Made by a program: the position numbers and the translations under genes. Source: Oceanospirillum beijerinckii DSM 7166 (lineage in GTDB: Bacteria > Pseudomonadota > Gammaproteobacteria > Pseudomonadales > Halomonadaceae). From it: a stretch of DNA of 60,079 nt. Below are positions 59,802 through 60,079 of the stretch, in pieces. How positions within the stretch are numbered: the first letter of the stretch is position 1; the number at the start of each line of letters is the position of its first letter. The stretch lies in the NCBI RefSeq assembly GCF_000422425.1, contig NZ_AULT01000042.1:1-60079 (forward strand), in the 5' to 3' direction. A model generated the notes under the pieces. It was given only the letters and a program-made list of their open reading frames with translations. It ran no database searches and was not told where the DNA came from.

Positions 59802-60079
59802 GTGGGAAAGAATTATTCGCATTTGAGTCATTGTGAAAGAAAGCGGATTTTCCATTGGTTTCATTATCAAAAGAGACCAATTCGTGAAATAGCGCGCCTG
59901 CTCAGTCGCTCACACTCAACAATTAGTCGTAAACTTAAAAGGAACATCAGTACTCACTACGTGCCAACTTATTACCCTAACCCTGCCCAGAGAATGTACC
60001 AAATGAGGATGAGTAGAAGGGTTCAGAGGCAAAAATTGAAAGATCACGAAACCAGAGAGTACGTTACTGCAAAACTTAA
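59802..60079 (+). CDS. IS30-family transposase, N-terminal part, cut by window edge
   Basis: A GTG-initiated frame (AAGGAGG eight bases upstream) runs 92 codons to the end of the window. It begins GKNYSHLSHCERKRIFHWFH and has the IS30-type helix-turn-helix RPIREIARLLSRSHSTISRK followed by LKRN, then YVPTYYPNPAQRMYQMRMSR. This is the classic HTH_38 domain of IS30 transposases ('L...ER..I......G.S.R.IA..LGRS.STISRE..RN'). The DDE catalytic domain lies outside the window. Confidence 0.9.
   Translation, partial: MGKNYSHLSHCERKRIFHWFHYQKRPIREIARLLSRSHSTISRKLKRNISTHYVPTYYPNPAQRMYQMRMSRRVQRQKLKDHETREYVTAKL

Overview
The window looks like the chromosome of a marine-type gammaproteobacterium, most likely an Oceanospirillaceae relative. 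This is inferred from gene content and protein flavour, not from a marker gene. Three metabolic blocks stand out: a quinohemoprotein amine dehydrogenase operon (qhpADCB, 19357-24295), a soluble NAD-dependent molybdenum formate dehydrogenase operon (fdsGBA-fdhD-fdsD, 25924-32360) and a dimethylglycine demethylation operon of the Pseudomonas dgc type (dipeptidase, DUF5943-type protein, dgcA, dgcB, etfA, etfB; 49315-57519). Together they suggest growth on amines and methylated osmolytes: DgcAB and ETF strip methyl groups as C1 units, formate dehydrogenase can oxidise the resulting formate to NADH, and the amine dehydrogenase oxidises primary amines in the periplasm.

Left part (1-18940). The left edge cuts a transposase gene. 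Next comes the C-terminal remnant of an Rpn-type gene, then a three-gene minus-strand cluster (amidase, C45-type Ntn hydrolase, ATP-grasp ligase) that ends at a clear terminator. A two-component system precedes a DUF418 membrane protein. Further on are a solute-binding protein, tag, an unusual aminotransferase-transglutaminase fusion, a frameshifted MFS transporter divergent from a LysR regulator, a lone homologue of the Kiwa defence protein KwaB, and a second solute-binding protein. A perfect 25-bp sequence occurs in inverted orientation next to both solute-binding protein genes.

Middle (19000-34510). The qhp operon keeps the order alpha, radical-SAM QhpD, gamma, beta, but stops at a terminator where the maturation genes qhpEFG would be expected. 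The fds operon is divergent from a ModE-HTH/periplasmic-binding-like regulator, with an 18-bp perfect palindrome between them. After fdsD lies a degraded zone with fragments of a propionyl-CoA synthetase gene and an HD-GYP-type gene, a frameshifted Y1 (REP-associated type) transposase, and several copies of an 84-bp repeat.

Right part (34811-60079). A set of single genes follows: radical SAM, MerR, luciferase-like oxidoreductase, DUF6172, AraC/GyrI, an exported proline-rich protein and a metallophosphoesterase. A Crp/Fnr-type regulator, a DUF2892 membrane protein and a hemerythrin then form a small stress-like group. An orphan TRAP binding protein is divergent from a DctB/DctD-type system, followed by a striking GGTTAAG tandem array and the dgc operon. 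The right end carries an AT-rich two-gene cassette: an SMC/ABC-like ATPase followed one base later by a cysteine-rich protein with a PD-(D/E)XK-like signature. It abuts an IS30-type transposase cut by the window edge. This cassette is the best candidate for an undescribed, probably defensive, system. No rRNA, tRNA or CRISPR array was seen.
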